Below are positions 40,423-48,915 of a stretch of 64,000 bases of DNA, in pieces. The DNA comes from Micromonospora sp. MW-13 (GTDB lineage Bacteria > Actinomycetota > Actinomycetes > Mycobacteriales > Micromonosporaceae): NCBI RefSeq assembly GCF_003434305.1, contig NZ_QKKX01000062.1, forward strand, positions 39,250 through 103,249, written 5' to 3'. A model generated the notes under the pieces. The model searched no databases, was not told the DNA's origin, and saw only the letters and a program-made list of their open reading frames with translations. Position 1 is the stretch's first letter. The number at the start of each line of letters is the position of its first letter. The translations under genes were made by a program, and so were the position numbers.

Positions 40423-42090
40423 CTACCCGGCCGGGTCGTGGTCGGCCGCCCGCCGGGCGGCGTTGCGGATGGCGCGCAGGCGCAACAACACGTCGTCGCC
40501 GCCCCGGCCGAAGTGGTCGTGCAGCCGCCGGTACTCGGCGTACAGCGCGTCGTAGGCGCGGGCCCGCTCCGGGTCTGGCCGGTACACGTCGCGGTCGACC
40601 CGGCCCATCGCCGCCGAGGCGGCCGGCACGTCCGGGTACGCGCCCGCGGCGACCGCCGCGTGGATCGCCGAGCCCAGCGCCGGGCCCTGCGCGGAGCCGA
40701 TGACGCCCAGCGGGCGCTTCGTGACGTCGGCGTAGATCTGCATCAGCAGGGTGTTGGCGGTGAGCCCTCCGGCCACGATCAGCTCGTCGACCGGCACGCC
40801 CGCCTCGGCGTACGCCTCGATGATCATGCGGGTGCCGTACGCGGTGGACTCCAGCAGGGCACGGTAGACGTCCGGCGGCCGGGTGGCCAGGGTGAGCCCG
40901 ACGATCAGCCCGCTGAGGTCGTGGTTGACCAACGGGGAGCGGTTGCCGTTCCACCAGTCCAGCGCCACCAGGCCGTGCGCGCCGACGGGCTGGGCGGCGG
41001 CGGCAGCGGTCAGCGCCTCGTGCGAGGCGTAGCCGGCGGGGGCGGCGTGCGCCACGTACCAGCCGAAGATGTCGCCGACGGCGCTCTGGCCGGCCTCGTA
41101 GCCCCAGGAGCCGGCGCTGATCCCGCCGTCCACGACGCCGCACATGCCGGGCACCTCGGCCAGCTCGGTGGCGTTGACCATGTGGCAGGTGGAGGTTCCC
41201 ATGATGACGACCAGCCGGCCCGGGTCGAGGGCCCGCGCGGCGGCGGCGGTGACATGGGCGTCGACGTTGCCCACCGCCACGGCGACGCCCTCGGGCAGGC
41301 CGGTCCACGCCGCGGCCCGCGCGGTCAGCCCGCCGGCCCGGGTCCCCAGCGGGGCGAGCGGACCATCGATCTTGGCGACGAAATCGGCGAAGCCGGGGTG
41401 CAGGGCGGCCAGGTAGTCCCGGGACGGGTACCGGCCGTCCTGGTGGATGCCCTTGTAGCCGGCGGTGCACACGTTGCGGGTCTCGACGCCGCAGAGCTGC
41501 CAGACGATCCAGTCGGCGGCCTCGATCCACCGCTCGGCCCGGTGGTAGACCTCCGGGTCCTCCTCCAGCAGTTGCAGGCCCTTGGCGAACTGCCACTCGG
41601 CGGAGACCTTCCCGCCGTAGCGGCCGATCCACGGCTCGCCACGGGCGTGGGCCAGGGCGTTGATCCGGTCGGCCTGGGGCTGGGCGGCGTGGTGCTTCCA
41701 CAGCTTGACCCAGGCGTGTGGGCGGGTGCGCAGCTCGGGCAGCTCGCACAGCGGGGTGCCGTCGGCGAGGGTGGGCAGCACCGTGCAGGCCGTGAAGTCG
41801 ATGCCGACGCCGACGACGCGCCGCGGGTCGACGCCGCTGGCGGCCAGGGCGGCCGGGACGGCGTGCCGCAGCACGTCGCGGTAGTCCTGCGGGTCCTGCA
41901 GGGCCCAGTCCGCCGGCAGCGCCCGCCCGTCGGCGGCGAGCGCCGAGTCCATCACGCCGTGCCGGTACTCGTGCACCGCCGTGCCCAGCTCGGCGCCGTC
42001 GCCGACGCGCACCACCAACGCCCGACCAGACAGCGTGCCGTAGTCGACACCGACGACGTACCGGTCCCCCGGCCCTGGGGAAACGCTCAT
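40423..42090 (-). CDS. araB: L-ribulokinase
   Basis: A 555-aa FGGY-family kinase of AraB type, which phosphorylates L-ribulose in arabinose use. Diagnostic segments are VVGVDYGTLSGRALVV, GIDFTACTVLPTLADGTPL, WKLWKHHAAQPQADRIN in part (LWKHHAAQPQADRIN), GYKGIHQDGRYPS, VIMGTSTCHM and VAGGLTANTLLMQIYADV. Length fits the family. ATG 42090 has GGAGG 5 nt upstream. No arabinose isomerase or epimerase gene lies alongside; it is divergent from a LacI-family regulator with candidate operators between them. Confidence 0.92.
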   Translation of the reverse strand: MSVSPGPGDRYVVGVDYGTLSGRALVVRVGDGAELGTAVHEYRHGVMDSALAADGRALPADWALQDPQDYRDVLRHAVPAALAASGVDPRRVVGVGIDFTACTVLPTLADGTPLCELPELRTRPHAWVKLWKHHAAQPQADRINALAHARGEPWIGRYGGKVSAEWQFAKGLQLLEEDPEVYHRAERWIEAADWIVWQLCGVETRNVCTAGYKGIHQDGRYPSRDYLAALHPGFADFVAKIDGPLAPLGTRAGGLTARAAAWTGLPEGVAVAVGNVDAHVTAAAARALDPGRLVVIMGTSTCHMVNATELAEVPGMCGVVDGGISAGSWGYEAGQSAVGDIFGWYVAHAAPAGYASHEALTAAAAAQPVGAHGLVALDWWNGNRSPLVNHDLSGLIVGLTLATRPPDVYRALLESTAYGTRMIIEAYAEAGVPVDELIVAGGLTANTLLMQIYADVTKRPLGVIGSAQGPALGSAIHAAVAAGAYPDVPAASAAMGRVDRDVYRPDPERARAYDALYAEYRRLHDHFGRGGDDVLLRLRAIRNAARRAADHDPAG

Positions 42091-42120
42091 GACATCCTCC
42101 GCCCACCCGCCCGCAGAAGC

Positions 42121-42132
42121 GTTAGCGCTCAC
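42121..42132. promoter_or_regulatory. LacI-type operator upstream of ribulokinase
   Basis: GTTAGCGCTCAC is a near-palindrome (central AGCGCT) 31 nt upstream of the kinase start, of the type bound by LacI-family sugar regulators. Confidence 0.5.
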
Positions 42133-42421
42133 ATGCACCGCCGTCAAGATGCTGTCCGGCGGGATCTGCGGGCGGCGCCGTTCCGTCGCTTCACTCCTCG
42201 GCGCCCATCCCGGACGAAGGCGGGCCGCGCCGGGCGGAGCGACGCCGCCGGTCGATGTGCGCACTCACAAGGCGGCTCGTCGGGCACCCCACGCGCGGCG
42301 CGACCTGGCCGGCGGGCCAGGTGCGGGCGGCCGAGGTTTTCGGAGATGTTTCGGCGGCCGGGCTGCGCTGGTGGCGGCTGCCGGGTGACCGGGGCGGCGC
42401 GGGTCCACCCGGGCCGGCCGT

Positions 42422-42432
42422 CGAAAGTTTCG
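42422..42432. promoter_or_regulatory. LacI-type operator CGAAAGTTTCG upstream of the regulator gene
   Basis: CGAAA-G-TTTCG is a perfect 11-bp palindrome 40 nt before the LacI-family start, resembling CGAAA(C/G)TTTCG sites of actinobacterial pentose regulators. A related half-site series (TTTTCGGAGATGTTTCGG) is near 42337-42354. Apart from such sites the 42091-42471 gap holds no gene. Confidence 0.6.
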
Positions 42433-42471
42433 GGATATGCTGCGGCCGGGCCGACCTCGTGAGGGAGATGC

Positions 42472-43485
42472 ATGGAGCAGCAGCGGGCGACGCTGGCGGA
42501 GATTGCGCGCGCCGCCGGCGTGTCGATCCCCACCGTCTCGAAGGTGCTCAACGGCCGCCCCGACGTCGCGCCGGGCACCCGCCGGCGGGTGCAGACGCTG
42601 CTCGACGAGCGGGGCTACACCGCCCGCGGGACCAGCCGGCCGGCGGCCCGGGCCGGGCTGATCGACCTGGTGCTGCGGGACCTGGGCAGCCCGTGGGCGA
42701 TGCAGATCATCGACGGGGTGGAGGAGTTCGCCTACCGCGCCGGGTTCGGCGTGGTCGTCTCCGCGGTGCACGGCCGGCACCGCAACCGCCCCGACCGCCG
42801 GTGGACCGAGCAGCTCGCCACCCGGCGCTGCGACGGCGTGCTGCTCGTGCTGTCCGACATCTCGACCAGTCAGCGCGGGCAACTCGACGAGCTGGGCATC
42901 CCGGTGGTGGTCATCGACCCGGCCGGGCAGCCCCAGGCGGACATCCCCTCCGTCGGCGCCACCAACTGGGCGGGCGGGCGCGCCGCCACCGAGCACCTGC
43001 TCGGCCTCGGACACCAGCGGATCGCCGTGATCGGCGGGCCGGCCGCCGTGCCGTGCAGCCGGGCCCGGGTCGACGGGTACCGCGCCGCCATGGACGCCGC
43101 CGGGCAACGGATCCCCGCCGGCTACGTCCGCGGCGCGGACTTCACCGCCCCGTCGGGCTATCGGGAGACGAACGCCCTGCTCGACCTGACCCGGCCGCCC
43201 ACAGCGATCTTCACGTGCTCCGACGAGATGGCCTGGGGGGCGTACGAGGCCCTCTACGAGCGCGGGCTGCGGGTGCCCGACGACATGAGCGTCGTGGGCT
43301 TCGACGACCTGGACGCCGCGCGGTGGGCGGTGCCGCCGCTGACCACCGTCCGCCAGCCGCTGACCGAGATGGCGGGGATGGCGGCCCGGATGCTGCTCAA
43401 CCTGATGGACGGCGAGGAGCTGGGCAGCAACCGCATCGAGCTGGCCACCCCGCTGATCGTCCGGCAGAGCACGCGCGCCCGCTGA
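42472..43485 (+). CDS. LacI-family transcriptional regulator
   Basis: A 337-aa repressor. The N-terminal helix-turn-helix is LAEIARAAGVSIPTVSKVLNGRPDVAPGTRRRV, in two pieces ending with the hinge helix region, followed by a periplasmic-binding-like effector domain (GLIDLVLRDLGSPWAMQIIDGVEE, IPVVVIDPAGQ, FTCSDEMAWGAYEAL, VVGFDDLDAARWAVPPLTTVRQP). GAGGGAG precedes ATG 42472. It is divergent from ribulokinase and likely represses it and itself, releasing DNA on binding a pentose or derivative. Confidence 0.92.
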   Translation: MEQQRATLAEIARAAGVSIPTVSKVLNGRPDVAPGTRRRVQTLLDERGYTARGTSRPAARAGLIDLVLRDLGSPWAMQIIDGVEEFAYRAGFGVVVSAVHGRHRNRPDRRWTEQLATRRCDGVLLVLSDISTSQRGQLDELGIPVVVIDPAGQPQADIPSVGATNWAGGRAATEHLLGLGHQRIAVIGGPAAVPCSRARVDGYRAAMDAAGQRIPAGYVRGADFTAPSGYRETNALLDLTRPPTAIFTCSDEMAWGAYEALYERGLRVPDDMSVVGFDDLDAARWAVPPLTTVRQPLTEMAGMAARMLLNLMDGEELGSNRIELATPLIVRQSTRAR

Positions 43486-43599
43486 CCGCACGGCACGGCA
43501 CCCTCCGGTCGCCGGTCGGGCAGCGGGCTTGCCCGACTTCGATGTATCGACCTGTTGCATGAAGGTTACGAACCCCGTACCACACCCCACCGCCGGGGC

Positions 43600-43626
43600 G
43601 CGCCCCGTCCACCCCGGACGGGGCGC
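43600..43626. terminator. Stem-loop after LacI gene
   Basis: GCGCCCCGTCC (43600-43610) pairs with GGACGGGGCGC (43616-43626) around ACCCC, between convergent genes. Confidence 0.65.
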
Positions 43627-43673
43627 CGCACGCGTTCGGGTCGCCCGCCGACGGCACTCCGGCACCGCCCACA

Positions 43674-43709
43674 CCGGTGGGGTCGCCCGCCACCGGGCGG
43701 CCCCACCGG
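43674..43709. terminator. 16-bp stem-loop after DUF3103 gene
   Basis: CCGGTGGGGTCGCCCG (43674-43689) pairs with 43694-43709 with one wobble and a 4-nt loop, ending 9 nt from the DUF3103 stop at 43718. Confidence 0.7.
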
Positions 43710-43717
43710 GCGAGCCG

Positions 43718-44857
43718 TCAGAGCGGCTGCACGAAGTACGGGGAGACGTCGAGCCAACCGTTGCCGGCCGCGCCGCCCAACCGGCCGCTGCTGGCGGTGG
43801 ACAGGGTGTACCAGGAGTCCACGTAGTCCGGGTCGTCGGTGTACCAGGAGGTCGGGATGGCGTCGAGGATGGCGCTCACCAGCGGCTGGTACGCCCCGCC
43901 GTCCACGATCACCAGCAGCGCGCCGACGATCGCCTGGACCAGGGCCTGGTAGTTGGTGTCACCGTCGTCCTCCATCATGACCACGTCGGCCAGGTTGTAC
44001 TTGTACGCCGAGAAGTGCACCAGGAGCTGGTTCGGGTAGTAGGTCGTGCCGTCGTGGTCGAGGTAGGGCATCTGGACCAGGTCGACCTTGGGCTTGCCGT
44101 CGAGGCCGAACCCGGCCACCACGCTGTAGATCTCGGCAGCGCCCTTGATCCAGGGCTCCTTGTCGTCGTTGAGCCGTACCGCGTCGACCCGGGTGGCCCA
44201 GTAGCCGGACGCCGCCGTGGTCCGCGCGGTGGTCGCCGCCCGGGCGGCGGCGGTGTCGGTGACGCCCCGGCGGGCCAGTTCCCCGCGCATCAGCGCCAGG
44301 CCGGCGGACAGCGCCCGGCCGGTGTCGACCTCCACCAGCAGCACCGGGCGGGCGGGGACCCGGGCGGCGTCCAGCAGCACCGGCCGGGCCCCCCGGTCGT
44401 AGGCGGTGACGGTGGTCAGGGCATCGTCGGTGGGGGTCGCCGCCACCAGCGGAACCGCGCCCCGGACCGCCGCGGCGCGCATGTCCGGGGTGGCCCAGCG
44501 CAGCCGCAGCAGCGACCCGACCGTTGCCGGCAGGCCCTTGGCCGCGAGCACCCGCCGGTTCGCGGCCCGCGCCTCGCCGGACAGCCCCGACGCGGCGAGC
44601 GGGACGGCGAGCAGGTCGGCCTGGCCGTCGGCGGTGGCGGCGAGGACCGCCCGGGTCGCCGCCGGGTCGGCGAGCGCCCCGGCGAGCCGGCGGGCCAGCC
44701 CGTCGGTGACCGAGAGGACGGCCCCGGCCGGGGCGGCGGTGGCCGCGGGGGCCCGGTGCTCGGGGCGGGCGTACGCGGGGCTGGCCACCGGGGCGGCCAG
44801 GACGGCCGCCGCGAGGCCGGCCGCAAGCGCGGTTCGGCGGAGGGTAGGAGTGTGCAC
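43718..44857 (-). CDS. Secreted DUF3103-family protein
   Basis: A 379-aa exported protein. Signal peptide LRRTALAAGLAAAVLAAPVASPAYA, then an Ala-rich first half and a conserved second half (KEPWIKGAAEIYSVVAGFGLDG, KVDLVQMPYLDHDGTTYYPNQLLVHFS, VVMMEDDGDTNYQALVQ) matching DUF3103. Acidic clusters (EDDGD, TDDPDYVD) could bind metal. Function unknown. GTG 44857 is favoured by GAGGAG 5 nt upstream. It stands alone; the 150-nt upstream gap contains its promoter and the end of the peptide transporter operon. Confidence 0.8.
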   Translation of the reverse strand: MHTPTLRRTALAAGLAAAVLAAPVASPAYARPEHRAPAATAAPAGAVLSVTDGLARRLAGALADPAATRAVLAATADGQADLLAVPLAASGLSGEARAANRRVLAAKGLPATVGSLLRLRWATPDMRAAAVRGAVPLVAATPTDDALTTVTAYDRGARPVLLDAARVPARPVLLVEVDTGRALSAGLALMRGELARRGVTDTAAARAATTARTTAASGYWATRVDAVRLNDDKEPWIKGAAEIYSVVAGFGLDGKPKVDLVQMPYLDHDGTTYYPNQLLVHFSAYKYNLADVVMMEDDGDTNYQALVQAIVGALLVIVDGGAYQPLVSAILDAIPTSWYTDDPDYVDSWYTLSTASSGRLGGAAGNGWLDVSPYFVQPL

Positions 44858-45007
44858 GCGGGCTCCTCTGCTTGGTCCGACCGCCGGCTCGTGGCGACGG
44901 TGCAGAGAAGATATACATCCAGACTGTTGCACTTATCAATGAGCTGGATCGAGGTGCGGATCCGGGCCGGGCGGATGGCCCCGGGCGGATGGCCCCGGGC
45001 GCGGGCG

Positions 45008-46042
45008 TCAGCGGCCGGGACCCTCGCCCGCCGTCGGGGCCCGCATCGCCCGGACGGCCTCCCCCGCGTACCGGCAGGCGGCCCGCTGGCCGGCGGCGAC
45101 CTCGACCAGCGCCGGGTCGACCTCGGCGCAGTCGGGACGGGCCTGCGGGCACCGGGTCCGGAACCGGCAGCCGCTGGGCGGGTCCGCCGGGCTCGGGACG
45201 TCACCGCTGAGGATGATCCGCCGGCGGTGCCGCTCCACCCGCGGATCGGCCACCGGGATGGCCGACAGCAGCGCGGCGGTGTACGGGTGGGCGGGCTCGC
45301 CGTACAACTGCTCGGGCGTGCCGGTCTCCACGATCCGGCCCAGGTACATCACGGCGACCCGGTCGCTGAGGTGCTCGACGGCGGCCAGGTCGTGCGCGAT
45401 GAACAGGTAGGTGAGGCCGAGGTCCCGCTGGAGCCCGCGGAGCAGGTTCATGATCTGCGCCTGCACGCTCAGGTCGAGCGAGGCGATCGGCTCGTCGAGG
45501 ACGATCAGGTCGGGCTCGCCGGCCAGCGCGCGGGCGATGCCGACCCGCTGGCGTTGCCCGCCGGAGAGCTCGTGCGGGTGCCGGTCGGCGAGGTCGGCGC
45601 GCAGGCCGACCATCTCCAGCAGCTCGGCGACCCGACGGCGCCGGGCGGCGGCGGTGTCGGCGAGCCGGTGCACCACCAGCGGCTCGGCCACGCTGGCCCC
45701 GATGGTACGGCGGGGGTCCAGCGACGCCTGCGGGTCCTGGAACACCATGGCCACCCGCCGGCGCAGGCCGCGCAGCCGGCGGCGGGACCACCGCGTCACG
45801 TCCTGGCCGTCGACCCGGACCACGCCGGCCGTCGGATCGACCAGGCGCAGCAGCGCCAGCCCCGTGGTCGACTTGCCGCTGCCCGACTCGCCGACCAGCC
45901 CGAGCGTCTCGCCCCGGCGGACGCGCAGCGACACCCCGTCGACGGCCCGGACGGGGGCGCCGCCGGGCACGGGGAACCACACCTTCAGGTCGGCCAGCTC
46001 GGCGACGGTCTCCCCCGGCCCGATGGCGGCGTCGGCGGTCAT
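45008..46042 (-). CDS. Oligopeptide ABC transporter ATP-binding protein (DppF/OppF-like)
   Basis: A 344-aa ATPase: Walker A GESGSGKST, Q-loop VFQDPQASLDPR, signature LSGGQRQR, Walker B LIVLDEPIASLD, and the C-terminal oligopeptide-type extension with cysteines (SGCRFRTRCPQARPDC) that in this family binds an iron-sulfur cluster. It energises peptide import with the paired ATPase. ATG 46042 overlaps the previous stop by ATGA and has GGAGG 4 nt upstream. Last gene of the five-gene operon. Confidence 0.94.
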   Translation of the reverse strand: MTADAAIGPGETVAELADLKVWFPVPGGAPVRAVDGVSLRVRRGETLGLVGESGSGKSTTGLALLRLVDPTAGVVRVDGQDVTRWSRRRLRGLRRRVAMVFQDPQASLDPRRTIGASVAEPLVVHRLADTAAARRRRVAELLEMVGLRADLADRHPHELSGGQRQRVGIARALAGEPDLIVLDEPIASLDLSVQAQIMNLLRGLQRDLGLTYLFIAHDLAAVEHLSDRVAVMYLGRIVETGTPEQLYGEPAHPYTAALLSAIPVADPRVERHRRRIILSGDVPSPADPPSGCRFRTRCPQARPDCAEVDPALVEVAAGQRAACRYAGEAVRAMRAPTAGEGPGR

Positions 46043-47079
46043 GCGTCCTCCCTGCCCGGGTAGAAGGTGCGCACCCGATGACCGGGGGCCACCGGGACCA
46101 GGGGCGGCAGCTCGTGCTCGCAGCGGGCGTCGCCGCGCACCGGGCAGCGGGGCCAGAACGCGCAGCCGGCGGGCAGGTCCAGCGGGCTCGGCGGCGCGCC
46201 CTGGATCGCCGGCAGCTCCCGGCCCCGGTGGGCCGGGTCGGGCCGGGCGGCCAGCAACGCCCGGGTGTACGGGTGCGACGGCGCGGCGAACACGGCGTCG
46301 ACCGGGCCCTGCTCGACGATCCGTCCGCCGTACATCACGGCGACGGTGTCGGCGACCCCGGCGACCACCCCCAGGTCGTGGGTGATCCAGACGACGGCGG
46401 TGCCGAGCCGGCGGCGTAGGTCGGCGACCAGCTCGACGATCTGCGCCTGGGTGGTGACGTCGAGCGCGGTGGTCGGCTCGTCGGCGATCAGCAGGTCCGG
46501 CTCGCAGGACAGCGCCATCGCGATGACGACCCGCTGGCGCATCCCGCCGGAGAACTGGTGCGGGTACGCGTCCGCGCGCCGCCGCGGCGACGGGATGCCG
46601 ACCAGGTCGAGCAGCTCCACCGCCCGCTCCCGGGCCTGGCGGCGGGTCATGCCCAGGTGTTCCTCGCACCCCTCGGACACCTGCCGGCCCACGGTCAGCA
46701 CCGGGTTGAGCGAGGTCATCGGGTCCTGGAAGACGAAGCCGACGTGCCGGCCGCGCAGCCGGCGGCGGCGCGGCTCGGGCAGCACGGTCAGCTCCTCGCC
46801 GAGCAGCCGGACCCGGCCGGTGACCCGGGCCGCGCGGGGGGCCAGGCCGGTCGCGGCGAGCACGGTCATGCTCTTGCCGCTGCCGGACTCGCCGACCAGG
46901 GCGAGGGTCTGGCCGGCCCGCACCGACCAGTCGACGCCCGCGACCGCCCGGGCCGGGCCCCGGCGGGTGCCGATCGTCACCGTCAGGTCCTCGATAGCCA
47001 ACACCGGTTCGGCGGGGTCGCGGCGGGCCGGCGCGCCGGCGTGGCCTGGGCGGGTCGGCCGCCCGCTCCGTTCCCTCAT
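46039..47079 (-). CDS. Oligopeptide ABC transporter ATP-binding protein (DppD/OppD-like)
   Basis: A 346-aa ATPase with Walker A GESGSGKS, Q-loop VFQDPMTSLNP, signature FSGGMRQR, Walker B LLIADEPTTALD and the C-terminal cysteine cluster (GCAFWPRCPVRGDARC). It overlaps the upstream permease and the downstream ATPase by 4 nt each, so the operon is tightly coupled. A 25-aa basic N-terminal extension precedes the domain. Confidence 0.94.
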   Translation of the reverse strand: MRERSGRPTRPGHAGAPARRDPAEPVLAIEDLTVTIGTRRGPARAVAGVDWSVRAGQTLALVGESGSGKSMTVLAATGLAPRAARVTGRVRLLGEELTVLPEPRRRRLRGRHVGFVFQDPMTSLNPVLTVGRQVSEGCEEHLGMTRRQARERAVELLDLVGIPSPRRRADAYPHQFSGGMRQRVVIAMALSCEPDLLIADEPTTALDVTTQAQIVELVADLRRRLGTAVVWITHDLGVVAGVADTVAVMYGGRIVEQGPVDAVFAAPSHPYTRALLAARPDPAHRGRELPAIQGAPPSPLDLPAGCAFWPRCPVRGDARCEHELPPLVPVAPGHRVRTFYPGREDA

Positions 47080-47957
47080 GCCCTGCTCCTCCTCGCCTCG
47101 CCGACGGTGAGCTGACGCGGGTCCAGCACGTCGCGCAGCGCGTCGCCGACCAGGTTGAAGGCGAGCACGGTGAGGAAGATGGCGGCGCCGGGGAAGACAC
47201 CGAGCCACCACGCCTCGGTGACGAACCCGCGCCCGTCGTAGAGCATCCGGCCCCACGCCGGATCCGGCGGCTGGATGCCGAGGCCGAGGAAGGACAGGGC
47301 CGCCTCGGACAGGATGGCGAAGGCCAGGGAGAGCGACGTCTGCACGATCAGCGGCGCGGCGATGTTGGGCAGCACGTGGCGGCGGACGATCCGCGCGTCG
47401 GACGCCCCGATCGACACCGCCGCCCGGACGAAGACCTGCTCCCGCACCGAGAGCACGCCCGCCCGGGTGACCCGGGCGAAGATCGGGGTGTAGACCACCC
47501 CGATCGCGACCATCGCGGTGAGCAGGCCCGGCCCCAGCACCGCGACGATCGCGACGGCGAGCAGCAGCACCGGGAACGCGAACAGCACGTCCATGCCGCG
47601 CATCAGGACGTTGTCCACCCAGCCCCGGTACCAGCCGGCCAGCAGCCCGACGGTGACCCCGACCAGCAGCGCGATACCGACGCTGACCAGGCCCACCTCC
47701 AGCGACACCCGGGCGGCGACGAGCACCCGGCTGAGCACGTCGCGGCCCAGCTCGTCGGTGCCGAACGGATGGTCGGGGCTGGGCGGGCGGAGCATCCCGT
47801 CGACGTCGACGTCGTTGACCCCGGCCGGCGCCAGCCACCGGCCGGCCACCCCGACCACGAGCAGCAGGAGCAGCACGACCGTGCCGGCGACGGCCGGCGG
47901 ATCGTGGCGCAGCGCGGACAGGGCACGGCGCGGCGTGCCGTCCGGATGGCCGCTCAC
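47076..47957 (-). CDS. Oligopeptide ABC transporter permease (DppC-like)
   Basis: A 293-aa permease with the OppC N-terminal helix, then HPFGTDELGRDVLSRVLVAARVSL, which is diagnostic of DppC/OppC, five more helices and the coupling loop VFVRAAVSIGASDARIVRRHVLPN in two pieces. GTG 47957 overlaps the DppB-like stop as GTGA. Forms the channel with the DppB-like partner. Confidence 0.94.
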   Translation of the reverse strand: MSGHPDGTPRRALSALRHDPPAVAGTVVLLLLLVVGVAGRWLAPAGVNDVDVDGMLRPPSPDHPFGTDELGRDVLSRVLVAARVSLEVGLVSVGIALLVGVTVGLLAGWYRGWVDNVLMRGMDVLFAFPVLLLAVAIVAVLGPGLLTAMVAIGVVYTPIFARVTRAGVLSVREQVFVRAAVSIGASDARIVRRHVLPNIAAPLIVQTSLSLAFAILSEAALSFLGLGIQPPDPAWGRMLYDGRGFVTEAWWLGVFPGAAIFLTVLAFNLVGDALRDVLDPRQLTVGEARRSRA

Positions 47958-48898
47958 CGGACGCCGATCCGCGGGTCGAGGCGGGCGTAGAGGACGTCCA
48001 CCAGCAGGTTCATCAGCAGGAACAGGGCGGCCACGAAGAGCACCGCGCCCTGGAGCACCGGGTAGTCGCGGGCCTGGACGGCGTCGTAGGTGAGCCTTCC
48101 GACGCCCGGCCAGGCGAACAGCACCTCGATCACGATCACCCCGCCGATCAGGCTGGCGAGCTGCACCGCCACCACGGTGACCACGGGGATCAGCGCGTTG
48201 CGCAGCACGTGCCGGACGACCACGATCCGGGAGCGCAGCCCCTTGGCCTCGGCGGTGCGCACGTAGTCCTCGGAGAGCACCTCCAGCACCGAGGAACGGA
48301 TGAACCGGGTGAGGATCGAGGCGGTGACCAGCCCGACCGCCGCGGCCGGGAGCAGCACGTGCGACGCCCATCCCGCCGGATCCTCGGTCAGCGCCACGTA
48401 TCCCGACGGCGGCAGCCAGCCGAGCACCCCGGCGAAGAGCAGGATGCCCATAATGCCCATCCAGAAGTCGGGCACCGACACCCCGAACTGGCTGAACACC
48501 CGGGCGGCGTGGTCGAGGACCGAGCCGCTGCGCACGGCGGAGAGCACGCCCAGCGGGAAGGCGACCAGCAGGGCGAGCAGCACGGCGGTCACCGCCAGGG
48601 ACAGCGTGGCCGGCAGCCGCTCCAGCACGATGGTGGTGACGGGCTGGCCGCTGCGGAAGCTGACCCCGAGGTCGCCGGTCAACGCGTGGCCGACGTAGCC
48701 GACGTACTGCGCGACGAGCGGCCGGTCGAGGCCGGACCGCTCCCGCAGCGCGTCGTAGGTCTGCTGGTCGAAGCGGGTGCCGAGGGCGACCCGGACGGGG
48801 TCGCCCGGCACCAGTTGGAGCAGGAGGAAGACGACGAGCGTCACCCCCAGCAGGACGACGACCGACTGGAGCAGCCGGCGAAGGACGAAGCGCGCCAT
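47954..48898 (-). CDS. Oligopeptide ABC transporter permease (DppB-like)
   Basis: A 314-aa permease beginning MARFVLRRLLQSVVVLLGVTLVVF with LVPGDPVRVALG, the DppB/OppB signature, followed by six helices and the coupling loop DYVRTAEAKGLRSRIVVVRHVLRNALIPV in two parts. It starts 17 nt after the binding-protein stop. Confidence 0.94.
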   Translation of the reverse strand: MARFVLRRLLQSVVVLLGVTLVVFLLLQLVPGDPVRVALGTRFDQQTYDALRERSGLDRPLVAQYVGYVGHALTGDLGVSFRSGQPVTTIVLERLPATLSLAVTAVLLALLVAFPLGVLSAVRSGSVLDHAARVFSQFGVSVPDFWMGIMGILLFAGVLGWLPPSGYVALTEDPAGWASHVLLPAAAVGLVTASILTRFIRSSVLEVLSEDYVRTAEAKGLRSRIVVVRHVLRNALIPVVTVVAVQLASLIGGVIVIEVLFAWPGVGRLTYDAVQARDYPVLQGAVLFVAALFLLMNLLVDVLYARLDPRIGVR

Positions 48899-48915
48899 CC
48901 GAGGCTCCCGTCAGC

